In this document: piece by piece, positions 33,340 through 42,600 of the stretch | Layout of the letters: the number at the start of each line of letters is the position of its first letter | Position numbering within the stretch: position 1 is the stretch's first letter | Source: Clostridium sp. | Lineage (GTDB): Bacteria > Bacillota > Clostridia > Lachnospirales > Lachnospiraceae | Direction of reading: 5' to 3' | Length of the DNA: 64,000 bases | Assembly (NCBI GenBank): GCA_018377235.1 | Contig: JAGZZT010000012.1 | Coordinates: 23,920-87,919 of the forward strand | Program-made: the position numbers and the translations under genes | The notes under the pieces: model-generated | What the model was told of the DNA's origin: nothing | The model's input: only the letters and a program-made list of their open reading frames with translations | Database searches by the model: none

Positions 33340-35016
33340 CTACTTCTCTTCTTTTTTTCTGCAAAGAGAAGCGCCCATCCAGAGGAGAATGATTCCGCTG
33401 CCAAGGAGTGTAACGACTGCTGGTATAATAGGAGTCTCATCTCCGGTCTTTGGAAGTACTGCCAGCGGCACATCGCTGTCCTCAATAATGGTTTCGTCTG
33501 TAAGCGGAACATCTGGAGATAGCGGCACTTCATTATCATTAATCGTAGTCGTGGAACCGCCTCCTCCATGGGAGCCACCTCCTCCATGAGAACCGCCTCC
33601 GCCGTTATTGCCGCCGTTATCACCGTTTCCTCCGTCTTCCTTAACTTCTGTCACCATAAACTTCCAGTCAATCTTAGAGAGGACGCCTGCATATTGATTA
33701 ACCAGATTACTCTCACCTGGTTCTGGAGTGATAGATGGATCCTCTGTCAGCGTAAGGGCTGGATCCAGCTGGAGTTCTACTCGGATAGAACCTTTCTGTC
33801 CCCCCTTGTAGCCGCCCAGATATACGGCTCTCTCTCCGTCTTCTCCCTCTGTATTCCCCTGCGTCAGAAGCGTGGAACCTGTAGCATTGCCGGCATAAAG
33901 AAGCTTCTCCTCGCCGTCTGCATGGGTGTACCATACCTTCATGGAAATCTTTTCCAGAAGTTCGTCCTGAAGAGCGCTCTGCTCTCTCGGAAGAGCCTTC
34001 ATATACAGCTTCCAGGTTTTATTGCTGTCATTTTCGATATTTAACCGATCCCGGTAAATTCCTCCTGGAACCATGTCTGTGAAGCTCATAAACCAGTTGC
34101 CTTCCTCCACCTGGCCGTCCCCGTCCCGGTAAGGAATGTAAGTCATAGTTCCATCTGTTTCTGCAAATTTCAGAGTTTTCGCCTCTGCAGCTTCAAATAC
34201 TCCGTCATCTGCAATATTCTTTACCAGATAATCTAACGTCTGCTCTTCTTTTCCACCCTGAGCTGCCGCGCCGAAAATCTCCTCTGCTGCCGCCTGTGTG
34301 GCCTGAACGGTCGTAGCGTCAATGGTCATAGTGTATTTGCCATTCTCATAGCCTGTTCCGTTCGGGCTGCTGGAAGTAGCGATTGTAATGATGCCGCCTG
34401 TCGGATTTCCTGCATCATCGTACTCTGCTTCATACTGTTTATCCACTATGCTGGAAGTAATCTGCGGATTCATGGTCACGCCGTCCAAGAACTGCGGAGA
34501 ACTCGTTCCTGCCTTCACGATTCCCATGTAGTAGAGAGTAAATATTCCCTTTTCTCCTTCTGGAACCTCGTTTAAAAGAAGCCACTTTCCCTCTGCCTGG
34601 CTGTACTGAGTCACTGCCTGCAGACCCCAGCGATTCTCCTCTACCTGGCCGTCAGCATCTCCGGAAGCTAAGAGCACTACATTGTTTTTATTAAATTCAG
34701 GAACCGCGGCATACTCTGTCTTACCGTTCTGGGCCTGGAACGTCAGAGGAAAGGACTCCCAGCTCTGGCTGATGACAACCTTTGCCATGGCGTCCACAGC
34801 GCCTCTATTTGTGATCTGCACTGCTTTCTCTGTTTTTTCCCCTGGCTTCCAGTTTTTCGGAGACTCGAAGGTTTCGTCCAGAGAAGTGTTATAACTGCCA
34901 GTCATAAATTCATTTCCGGCCTTCAGTTCCTGAGTCCAGCTTGCCCATGTCCCGCCAATGGCAGCTGCTGAAAGCAGAGCCGCCAGACCTAATACTGCAT
35001 GTTTGCCTTTCCTCAT
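33340..35016 (-). CDS. LPKTG-anchored surface protein with SipW-type signal peptide
   Basis: A 558-residue wall-anchored protein. The SipW-type signal peptide is residues 1-30 (LLSAAAIGGTWASW). TasA/camelysin-like beta domains follow at about 30-250, with repeated NxGxxxxMAKVVISQSW-type motifs, and a second segment at about 270-450. A Gly/Asn/His-rich linker (about 465-495, GGGSHGGGGSHGGGG) leads to the LPKTG sorting signal at 521-525, a hydrophobic segment and a positive tail. It is the last product of the SipW cluster and the only one with a sortase signal, so it could tether a fibre of the other subunits to the wall. Mature-domain function is unknown. Confidence 0.88.
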   Translation of the reverse strand: MRKGKHAVLGLAALLSAAAIGGTWASWTQELKAGNEFMTGSYNTSLDETFESPKNWKPGEKTEKAVQITNRGAVDAMAKVVISQSWESFPLTFQAQNGKTEYAAVPEFNKNNVVLLASGDADGQVEENRWGLQAVTQYSQAEGKWLLLNEVPEGEKGIFTLYYMGIVKAGTSSPQFLDGVTMNPQITSSIVDKQYEAEYDDAGNPTGGIITIATSSSPNGTGYENGKYTMTIDATTVQATQAAAEEIFGAAAQGGKEEQTLDYLVKNIADDGVFEAAEAKTLKFAETDGTMTYIPYRDGDGQVEEGNWFMSFTDMVPGGIYRDRLNIENDSNKTWKLYMKALPREQSALQDELLEKISMKVWYTHADGEEKLLYAGNATGSTLLTQGNTEGEDGERAVYLGGYKGGQKGSIRVELQLDPALTLTEDPSITPEPGESNLVNQYAGVLSKIDWKFMVTEVKEDGGNGDNGGNNGGGGSHGGGGSHGGGGSTTTINDNEVPLSPDVPLTDETIIEDSDVPLAVLPKTGDETPIIPAVVTLLGSGIILLWMGASLCRKKEEK

Positions 35017-35051
35017 ATCGTTCTATCTCCTGTCCTTGCCTGTTTCCGCCA

Positions 35052-35092
35052 GGCGAGGGGAAGCGCTGAACTGATTATCAGCTTTTCCCTTG
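35052..35092 (-). promoter_or_regulatory. Hairpin between two surface-protein genes
   Basis: A long G-U-tolerant stem of about 18 pairs (CAGGCGAGGGGAAG with CTTTTCCCTTGCCTG) lies in the 97-bp gap between the 35926 and 35016 starts. There is no T run in the minus direction, so it more likely protects or attenuates the transcript than terminates it. Confidence 0.45.
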
Positions 35093-35113
35093 CCTGACAG
35101 AGCCAGACAGTTT

Positions 35114-35926
35114 TTATTCTGCCTCTAATGCTGTTGGCTTATCAAGGCTGTTTGCGCTTAAAAAGTCGTTAATTACAATTTCCTCATCGCTCTCATCCAT
35201 CTCAAGGGCTGATCCAAACACGTCCTTAATGGCGTCAAAGGTTGCCTGAACTGTCTTAGCATTGATAGTCATGGTGTACTGAGCGTCCTCATAACTGTCA
35301 AGATAATTAGCGTCCGCCTCTACTAAATCAACTCCGCCGTTTCCATTCGGCTCATACTTCTTGGATGTAATACCGGACTGAATTAATGGATTCATTGTTA
35401 CGGATGTGAGAAGTGCTGACGTCTCTCCCGCTTCTGCTACGATACCGCTGTAAACAAAGTACAGATCCTGAGAACCATCTTCGTTGTCTTTGATATCTGT
35501 CAGAACCCATGTGTCATCCACATCAGCAAAAGAATCTACTGTCTTCTCAATTCCCATAGGAGCTGCTGCGTCAGCAACGCCAGGAGCTGCAAATGCCGCT
35601 ACATTCTCTCCCCACTGAACCTCTGCTGCGTACTCTATTCCATCTACTGCCTGGAGCGTTAATTTCTCGCCGTCCCACTTCTGGGTGATCTTAGTCATTA
35701 CGACCATATCTACATTTCCGGAGTTCTTTACAGATACAACCTTCTCCACTGTCTCGCCCGGAAGCCAGTCTTTCTCCGGCTTAAACTGCTCTACGATGTC
35801 AGAATCGAAGTTTCCTGCCTTAAACTCATTATTTACGGATAAATTCTGATTCCAGTATGCCCATGTTCCGCCAATGGCCGCTACTGCTGCCAGTCCTGCC
35901 AGTCCTAATGCTGCTCTCTTTTTCAT
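35114..35926 (-). CDS. SipW-dependent exported TasA/camelysin-like protein
   Basis: A 270-residue protein with the SipW-type signal peptide (residues 1-30, LAAVAAIGGTWAYW). It is followed by the shared N-terminal block of this family, with EFKAGNF, IVEQFKPEKDWLPGETVEKVV and VKNSGNVDMVVMTKITQKW. Similar blocks occur in the products at 36501, 37382, 38303 and 33340. The fold is expected to be a single beta-sandwich like TasA or CalY, which form extracellular fibres. ATG 35926 is used because the upstream frame overlaps sipW and lacks a signal. It follows sipW directly (32 nt). Confidence 0.82.
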   Translation of the reverse strand: MKKRAALGLAGLAAVAAIGGTWAYWNQNLSVNNEFKAGNFDSDIVEQFKPEKDWLPGETVEKVVSVKNSGNVDMVVMTKITQKWDGEKLTLQAVDGIEYAAEVQWGENVAAFAAPGVADAAAPMGIEKTVDSFADVDDTWVLTDIKDNEDGSQDLYFVYSGIVAEAGETSALLTSVTMNPLIQSGITSKKYEPNGNGGVDLVEADANYLDSYEDAQYTMTINAKTVQATFDAIKDVFGSALEMDESDEEIVINDFLSANSLDKPTALEAE

Positions 35927-35957
35927 TTCCTGTCCCTTTTTCCCTTTCTGTCCATGC

Positions 35958-36458
35958 CTAGGCTTCTGTCTTTTCCTCTTTCTTCTTATCCGGGAAAAAC
36001 ATATCCAGGGCAATTCCCAGTATAATAATAGCCGCCATTGCAGCAATCACAGCTATATTTTTACTGTAGTTTACAAAATATCCTGCGTATGGAATACTTA
36101 CCTTCCATACCTTTCCGATGACCTCATCGTAATCGACCGGACTCGGATCTTCCGTCTCGTTGGCGTCTCCTTTTGTAACAAAATTCTGGGAAAGCTCGCT
36201 TTTTTCTACTACCCGGTGGGTTACCATGCTGTCTTCCCCTGCCCGGAAGGTAATAGCGTCTCCTACGTTAATATCAGCGAAATCTGCCTCTTTATAATAA
36301 ATGACGCTTCCCACATGATAGGTGGGCTCCATACTTCCGCTGAGAACCACGACTGGATGGTATCCCGCCAGCATGGGCGCTGCTATCAGAAGATAGCAGG
36401 CAATGCAGGCGTACACAATCCAGGTCAGAATATTTACAAATCCTTTGATTAGTCTCAT
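35958..36458 (-). CDS. sipW: Signal peptidase I, SipW (ER) type
   Basis: A 166-residue membrane signal peptidase with two membrane segments (about 12-32 and 133-153). The catalytic serine is in VLSGSMEPTY (Ser-42), and the catalytic partner is histidine (VTHRVV, His-81) instead of the lysine of bacterial SPases, as in SipW and the eukaryotic enzyme. FVTKGDAN and an acidic stretch follow, as in the family. In Bacillus SipW processes TasA and TapA of biofilm fibres. Here five or six substrates with GGTWAY-type signals surround it, so it probably processes those. Confidence 0.92.
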   Translation of the reverse strand: MRLIKGFVNILTWIVYACIACYLLIAAPMLAGYHPVVVLSGSMEPTYHVGSVIYYKEADFADINVGDAITFRAGEDSMVTHRVVEKSELSQNFVTKGDANETEDPSPVDYDEVIGKVWKVSIPYAGYFVNYSKNIAVIAAMAAIIILGIALDMFFPDKKKEEKTEA

Positions 36459-36500
36459 ATGTTAAGTCCTGTTATGTATGATTTCAGCTTACTGCTCTGT

Positions 36501-37322
36501 CTACTGCAGAGAACCTACGTAATTGAGCGCTTCCTCGCCCCAGGCCTCTTTAACTGCGTCCTCTGTCGGCTGTACCATGTCAATGGTAATCTCCAGCTCG
36601 TAGTCAGCGTCTGCATATCCTGGATGTGCCTCGTCCAGAGCGACCTCTTTCTTAACATGGAAAGAATTTCCGGCTTCCTTTGCTGCTTCTGCAGCTGCTA
36701 ACATCTCTGTGTCTTTTTCTCCCTCTTCTGCTGTCAGCCACTCTGTATCAGCGTCCGGCTTGCTGTCCTTTCCTTCTGTTGTGCAGTATTTATAAGTTGT
36801 TGTATACACTCCCATATCTGTGTCTTTATCTAAGGTTACAGACTCTAACAGGCTGTCTGTTGCTGCTCCTGGAGCTAACTGGCCTTTGTAATACCAGTAG
36901 CCGTCTCCACCCTGTGTCCATGCATCGTTAGCAGCCAGATTTTTATGTACAACTGTCTGATCGCCATCTACTAATCCATCTTCCGTACTAAGCTGTTTTA
37001 CCTCTGTAAAATCCGGCTGCATTGTACTGTCAATGGCAATCATATTCTGTTCGTTTCTTGACCAGGTCTCTGCCATCTTTACACGAACGAGCAGCGGGGA
37101 GTTTCCTGTATTCTCAGCTACTACTTCCTTATCTACTGTAGCGCCTGGCTGCCAGTTATCACCATCGGACGGGTTGAAGCTCTCCACGATGGAACCGCCA
37201 TAGCTTCCTGTGCTGAATGGGTTGGTGATTGCCGCTGTCTGATTAAAATATGCCCATGTTCCGCCTACTACTGCTACTGCTGCTAAACCGCCAAGCGCCG
37301 CTGCTTTCTTATTCATCTTCAT
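36501..37322 (-). CDS. SipW-dependent exported TasA/camelysin-like protein
   Basis: A 273-residue paralogue with signal peptide LAAVAVVGGTWAYF (within residues 1-28). Its block NPFSTGSYGGSIVESFNP, NWQPGATVDKEVV and NTGNSPLLVRVKMAETW is shared by the cluster. The C-terminal half has acidic patches (KEAGNSF, DAVKEAWGEEAL). GAGGAGG lies about 8 nt before ATG 37322; a further ATG is two codons later. It lies 42 nt upstream of sipW and shares the motif AVKxxxGEEAL with the 37382 product, so the two arose by duplication. Confidence 0.82.
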   Translation of the reverse strand: MKMNKKAAALGGLAAVAVVGGTWAYFNQTAAITNPFSTGSYGGSIVESFNPSDGDNWQPGATVDKEVVAENTGNSPLLVRVKMAETWSRNEQNMIAIDSTMQPDFTEVKQLSTEDGLVDGDQTVVHKNLAANDAWTQGGDGYWYYKGQLAPGAATDSLLESVTLDKDTDMGVYTTTYKYCTTEGKDSKPDADTEWLTAEEGEKDTEMLAAAEAAKEAGNSFHVKKEVALDEAHPGYADADYELEITIDMVQPTEDAVKEAWGEEALNYVGSLQ

Positions 37323-37381
37323 TACTTTTTCCTCCTCATAGATTGCTTTATTTCCACCAGTCCGACTGCTGGCCAATGTGC

Positions 37382-38242
37382 TTATTTCTGAAGTTCCCAA
37401 TCCCAGTTTTCATCTGACGCATGCTGTAATGCTTCCTCGCCAAATACAGCTTTTACTGCGTCTTCTGTGGCCTGGACTGTATGAGCCTTGATAGTCAGAT
37501 TATAGGCTGCGTCTGAATAACCTCTGAAGTTTTCATCTGTCACAATATCAGAGCGCATATGATAAAGTGTTTTTCCCTCTTCCTTTAACTGCTTAGAAAG
37601 CTCTGCCTCTGAAACAGGGTTTCCCTCCTCATCTGTCGGAAAAGGAATCCAGTCTTCTTCCGGAACTGTCTTATCCGGATTCGTGGAATATTTCTTTACC
37701 ACTGTGATTTTTCCTAAATCTGCATTCTCCGCAAGCGTCACTGAATCCAGCAAAAGTTCTGTAGTTCCGCCTGCCGGAAGGGTCTTTGTGTAGTAATAAT
37801 AACCGTCGCTGTAAACCCATTCTTTTCCAAGATTAAGCTCTTTTTTCACCACCGAATCATCTTTGTCTGTAAGTCCGTCTGTCGGCTCCTCCTGCCAGAC
37901 ACTTTCAAATTTATTGTCTGCTTCGCCGTGGCCTTCCTCTTTTTCAGTTGTGTCAATGGTAACGTAAGCTTTGCCATCCTTTTCCCAGGTCTCCTGAAAG
38001 CTGACCCGCACCACCATCGGCACATTTCCTGAATTCTTAACTGCAAAATCTTTGTTCACCGTAGTTCCCGGCTTCCAGTTCTTTCCATCATCCGGCCTGA
38101 ACTCCTCCACAAGCTCTGTGTCAAAGTTACCGGCTTTCAGGACGTTAACTGCTTCCAAATCTTGATTGAAATATGCCAGGGAGCCGCCGACTGCAAACAC
38201 TGCTGCGATTCCTGCAAGAGCAGCGATATGTTTCTTTCTCAT
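37382..38242 (-). CDS. SipW-dependent exported TasA/camelysin-like protein
   Basis: A 286-residue paralogue. The signal is AGIAAVFAVGGSLAYF, and the conserved block is VLKAGNFDTELVEEF, NWKPGTTVNKDFAV and NSGNVPMVVRVSFQETW. A TVQATEDAVKAVFGEEAL motif near the C-terminus is also in the 36501 product. It contains no sortase signal. It is co-directional with the other cluster genes, 59 nt from the start of the next. Expected outside the cell after SipW cleavage. Confidence 0.82.
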   Translation of the reverse strand: MRKKHIAALAGIAAVFAVGGSLAYFNQDLEAVNVLKAGNFDTELVEEFRPDDGKNWKPGTTVNKDFAVKNSGNVPMVVRVSFQETWEKDGKAYVTIDTTEKEEGHGEADNKFESVWQEEPTDGLTDKDDSVVKKELNLGKEWVYSDGYYYYTKTLPAGGTTELLLDSVTLAENADLGKITVVKKYSTNPDKTVPEEDWIPFPTDEEGNPVSEAELSKQLKEEGKTLYHMRSDIVTDENFRGYSDAAYNLTIKAHTVQATEDAVKAVFGEEALQHASDENWDWELQK

Positions 38243-38302
38243 TTTCTGTCTCCTCCTGTCCTCCGCCCCACCTTCCGGCGAAGCGGCTTTCTATGGCTTT
38301 TT

Positions 38303-38935
38303 CTAAGATATTGGAAGCAGGTTCTTCCACTCCAGCTGATTCGTTTCCTCTGTGGACTGTGTCAGTCCCCATCCGGAAACTGCCAGGGAAGCTTCATCTG
38401 CCGGAACTGCTTCTGCATTAAAATCTACGATAAATTTGCCTTTGCTGTAATCAGCTGCGTGATCATCGTTGGACACCTCAGGATTCAAAGTCAGGCTTTC
38501 CAGAAAGTAAGAAGTTTCGCTGCCTTCCTTCCCCTGTCCATTCAGGATATGAGTGTAATAGTAGGTTCCGCTTCCCGCTGGAATCTCAACCCAGTTTTCA
38601 CTGAAATCCTGTGGGTAATTCAGCTGAACCATCTCTGTGCTGAGATTCTCCAGTCTGCCTCCTGTCTCTTTATCCGCCCACCAGGTCTCCATCTGAAGCC
38701 GGAGAACTAAATCCATATCTCCTGTATTCACGAAATATGGTTTTTTATCTACCGTCTCCCCCGGCAGAATAGTATCTGCCGGGTTAAAGTCTTCTACCAT
38801 GTCAATGGAACTGCCAGCCGTATCAAACGGGTTCACAATCGACTGAGTATCTGAGTAGTAAGCCCATGTGGAGCTGAATCCGACTGCCATGACGGAACCG
38901 GCCAGGATAACCGCTAATCGTTTATATAATTTCAT
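38303..38935 (-). CDS. Small SipW-type exported protein
   Basis: A 210-residue paralogue, the shortest. Its signal is SVMAVGFSSTWAYYS. It keeps NPFDTAGSSIDMVEDF, LPGETVDKKPYFVN and GDMDLVLRLQMETW, the shared motif order, but lacks the longer C-terminal region of the others. The next gene ends 2 nt upstream (38938), implying coupling. Likely a smaller structural or capping subunit; that role is inference. Confidence 0.8.
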   Translation of the reverse strand: MKLYKRLAVILAGSVMAVGFSSTWAYYSDTQSIVNPFDTAGSSIDMVEDFNPADTILPGETVDKKPYFVNTGDMDLVLRLQMETWWADKETGGRLENLSTEMVQLNYPQDFSENWVEIPAGSGTYYYTHILNGQGKEGSETSYFLESLTLNPEVSNDDHAADYSKGKFIVDFNAEAVPADEASLAVSGWGLTQSTEETNQLEWKNLLPIS

Positions 38936-38937
38936 AA

Positions 38938-39663
38938 TCAGTTCCCCCCTCCGGCTGTTCCGACAGACCAGATGATCTTTGCTGTGTCTTTATTGGACGG
39001 CCACTGGTCTTCGTTCTGGTCTCTGTCAATTATCGTCGCTCCATCATTAACTGCTGCTGAAATATCCTTGTCAAACAACGCTGCTGCCGCATCTTCGCTG
39101 ACCTTCCACTCATCGCTGGCCTGAACTGCCTCTGCCTGAAAATGGATTTCATACTCAGCACCTTTGTACGTATTCTTCAAAGATTCTTCTAAGCTGTCAA
39201 TATTGGAAAAATCAACCTGTTCCATGAAACTCTCTGTCGTACTTCCAGCTGGAAGAACCTTCTTATAGTAATACCAGCCGTCTGCCTCGTTGTACTCCCA
39301 ATTCTGAGAATTTACTATCTTAGAAGCTACATCCTTGCTTTCGTCCGGCATTTTATTAGAAAGAAGCGTTCCATCTTCTGCCGTCCAGGTTTCAGAGTAG
39401 GTTACTCTGAGAAATACGTCCGCTGAGCCTGGATTCTTAAAGCTTACCTTTTTCGGCTTTGTCCAGTCATCAGGGTTATCATCTTTCAGCTCTTCCTCTA
39501 CCTCTACTTCTACAGTATCTGTAGAAATCTCATTTTTCAGGTTTACCTGATGTCTGATTACCGCGCCTGTGCTGCCGATTCCGACTGTAAGCGCTGCCAG
39601 AAGGGCGATTCCGGACAGCTTGATCATATTTTTTTTCTTTCTGCTTTTATACAAGTGGATCAC
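38938..39663 (-). CDS. Exported TasA-like protein following the vWA gene
   Basis: A 241-residue protein with a basic N-terminus and a hydrophobic segment (IALLAALTVGIGSTGAVI) that lacks the clear GGTWAY signal but has the family's later features: FKNPGSADVFLRVTYSETWTAEDG. The frame begins with GTG 39663, next to a strong GAGGAGG; ATG 39627 is an alternative with a weak site. It overlaps the end of the vWA gene by 17 nt, so translation is coupled. Processing by SipW is likely but not certain from the signal alone. Confidence 0.72.
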   Translation of the reverse strand: MIHLYKSRKKKNMIKLSGIALLAALTVGIGSTGAVIRHQVNLKNEISTDTVEVEVEEELKDDNPDDWTKPKKVSFKNPGSADVFLRVTYSETWTAEDGTLLSNKMPDESKDVASKIVNSQNWEYNEADGWYYYKKVLPAGSTTESFMEQVDFSNIDSLEESLKNTYKGAEYEIHFQAEAVQASDEWKVSEDAAAALFDKDISAAVNDGATIIDRDQNEDQWPSNKDTAKIIWSVGTAGGGN

Positions 39664-42600
39664 CCTCCTCCTCTTCCATCTCTGCTACCTTTTTATTTTT
39701 CTTGCCTGTATCTGCCTTTGGCTGAGATTCTGCCGCCTCTCTGGCCGGTGTTTTATCACTTGTAAACGGCGTTCCAGGCTTTCCATTAGTCCAGTTCGTT
39801 ACCTGATCTACGCTGTGGAAGTAACCTTCATGCGCCAGGTTGTTTGTTACCTTTACAATCAGATCGTCGCCCGGCTTTACGGTAAGAACCTTATTGGTGT
39901 CATTCCATCTGTCATCTGTTACGTCTGTTTCAGGCTTTTCACCGGCAGCTTTCTGGAATACCTCAATTCCTGTGAGGCTGTATTCCATCGGAACTGCCTC
40001 TGAAATCTTAAACTGAGCCTCTCCCTCTGTCTTTACAACCGGAGAGATTTCCTCATTTTTCAATGCTACCGATGAGAACGGAACGTCCTGAGAACCCTCT
40101 GCATTAGTTTTTTCCAGATTGATAATGAATTTCACATCTGCAAGAGGCGTCTCATTATCCTCAATCGTAACCAGCTTCTGAACTACGAACTGGCCTGTCT
40201 GCGGTACCTGGAGAACTGGGTGGTCATAGTCTTTCGTTGATATAGCGCCGTCATAAGTATAAGTAATATAAGCTCTCTCATTTGTCGGGAAACCTGGCTT
40301 TCCAAAACTTGTATCATTGTCCGGAGCGTCTGTGCCTTCATCACCTGTAAACGGCTCTTCCCGCTTATTTCCGTTTGGATCTCTGTAGTATCCGCCGTCT
40401 TGCTGATACTTATCCTTTGCCTCCTGTGTCGGCCTTACAGGGAAAGTGATGCTGTAGGTAACGTCCTTCTCAAGCTCATTTTCCTTTCCAGATTCGCTGT
40501 TAACTTTTGTAAGAGACAGTGTAATGGTTTTTTCAGTTACATTGATTGTATACTCGTCTTTTCCAAGCTCTGTCTCCGTTCCATCTGCAGATTTTCTGAC
40601 TACTTTAACTTCATCTGTATTTTCAAGGTTCTCTGTGCCAAAGGCAAATTCTGCATACTGGCTCAATGTATCTGTAATTGACACGCTGGTTACGCCTGAT
40701 GTACTGTTGGTAACAGTTGTGTAGATTTCATCGGCAATCTTATCCATGGCTTCGTTTAAACCGTTCTTATCATTTGCCTGGAACAGGTAGCCATCTGTCG
40801 ACTCCTGAGCACCTAATCCGTTTGCTGCCCTGGTTATGTCGCTCATAAACTGCTTTGTCTTATCTGACCTGATATTGATCGCATAGAACTTACTGCCCGG
40901 CACTTCCGTCTGATACGTCTTGGCAATATTTACACTGGTCTCGTCATCGTTATCGTTGGGGCTTCCGTCAGTTAAAAAGATAAAATATTTATTATGATCT
41001 TTTCGCTCTTCCTTCTTCATTTCTTCCAAAGCAATCTCCAGCGCCCCGCTTGGCTTGGTTCCAGATCCAAGATCATTAAGATCGTTAAACTTTAACTTCC
41101 TTGCATCCTCTCCTTTTTTCCATCCGCTGAACGGTTCGGCGTCACCATCAAAACGGCAGCTTCCAAAAGATACGCTCTCGATATCAGACAATTTATTCAA
41201 TATTAAATCCATCGCATCATTGACTGCTTTTGCTCTGCTCTTATCCCAGCCTTCTTTTTCGTCACTATACATAGTCCGTTTCATACTGCTGGATTTATCC
41301 ATAATAAAGATAATATCTGCAGGTACGGACTTGGTAATCGTCTCCTCATTACTCTCCTGTGTACTGGTTACATTTAAGGTCAGATTATAAGTACCGTCCT
41401 TATTGTCCTTGATGTACTTCTGGTGGCCTGGCGTATATGCTGCGGATGCCGGAATAACCGGGTGCGGATAAAGTACCTTTGTTGTTTCATCTTCACCAAA
41501 GGTGAAATATGCCTCTTCGTTAGTTTTAACTCCTGATTTTCCAGAACTTATATTGTTTTCAGGGTCAAAATCCGTATTTTTATCACCTATTGATTTATCT
41601 CCGGCCGTAATCTCAACATCATCTTTTAACTTAATATCAAAAGATAACTCGTATACATGGTCTTCCAGCGCTTTGTCTGTATTTCCAAAGTCTAAATCAA
41701 TCGTTCCCTCTCCAGAATTAATGGTTACGCTCTCATAATCTTTTCCCTGAACAAGCTCTGTTGTGTCTATAACTTCTCCCTGAGCATCCACAGTTTTTCT
41801 GACAACTTTCACATGAGATGCCTCTGGTGTATCTCCCACAAAAGTTACAAATCCGCTTAATTTATCATGAACCTTAACATTCACCATTTCCAGGTTTCTC
41901 TGAATAGAAGCAAATGCCTCCTCCAGAGCGTCTGATGTTCCGTCTGCTATAATGACGTTTTCAGAGCTTTCCGGCGCTACCAGCTTTTGCTTATAAGTCT
42001 TTCTTCCAATCGTAACGTCTTTTCTTTCACCTGTAATGCCTTCTGTGATTGCATATAAATACTGAGCTGGTTCATATACCTTGTAGGAGTTTGCTGAACT
42101 TGGCATTCCAAAGCCTACTCCGTATGTAACTCCCTGAATCTTTTCCATATATTTATGGAATTCTCCGGCTACAAAGATAGTCTCGTCTCCTACATCTTCC
42201 GTAGGTTCACTGTTCCGTCCCCCTACTGTACTTCCATTTTCGAAGCTTCCCTCTGGGGAATTGTAACAGCTTGGAAGTCCATCACTGAAGAAAATAACTA
42301 CAGGAATATTTTTGCTCTCACCCCTGTTCTCTAACAGCTCCTGTGCCTTTACAAGGCCTGCTTCATAGTTTGTGGCTCCAGATGTAGTTAATTTTCCAAT
42401 TGTTCCCTTTACCTTGTCTTTATCATGAGTCCAGTCTTGTTCTATCTGTCCTGTCTTGGTATATGTAGCGACAGCTATTCTATTATTGGGATTGCTTATC
42501 TCACTGGTTCCATTTCCTAAAACCTGATCAATAAAGCCAGCCTTCTCATACCCGTTTTGTCTATATCCTAATAATGTTTTCTTCAGAGAATTTAATCTGC

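Noticed and set aside
40190..40210. Internal VPQTG motif in the vWA protein as a sorting signal
   Set aside because: It is about 180 residues from the C-terminus with no following hydrophobic segment or basic tail.
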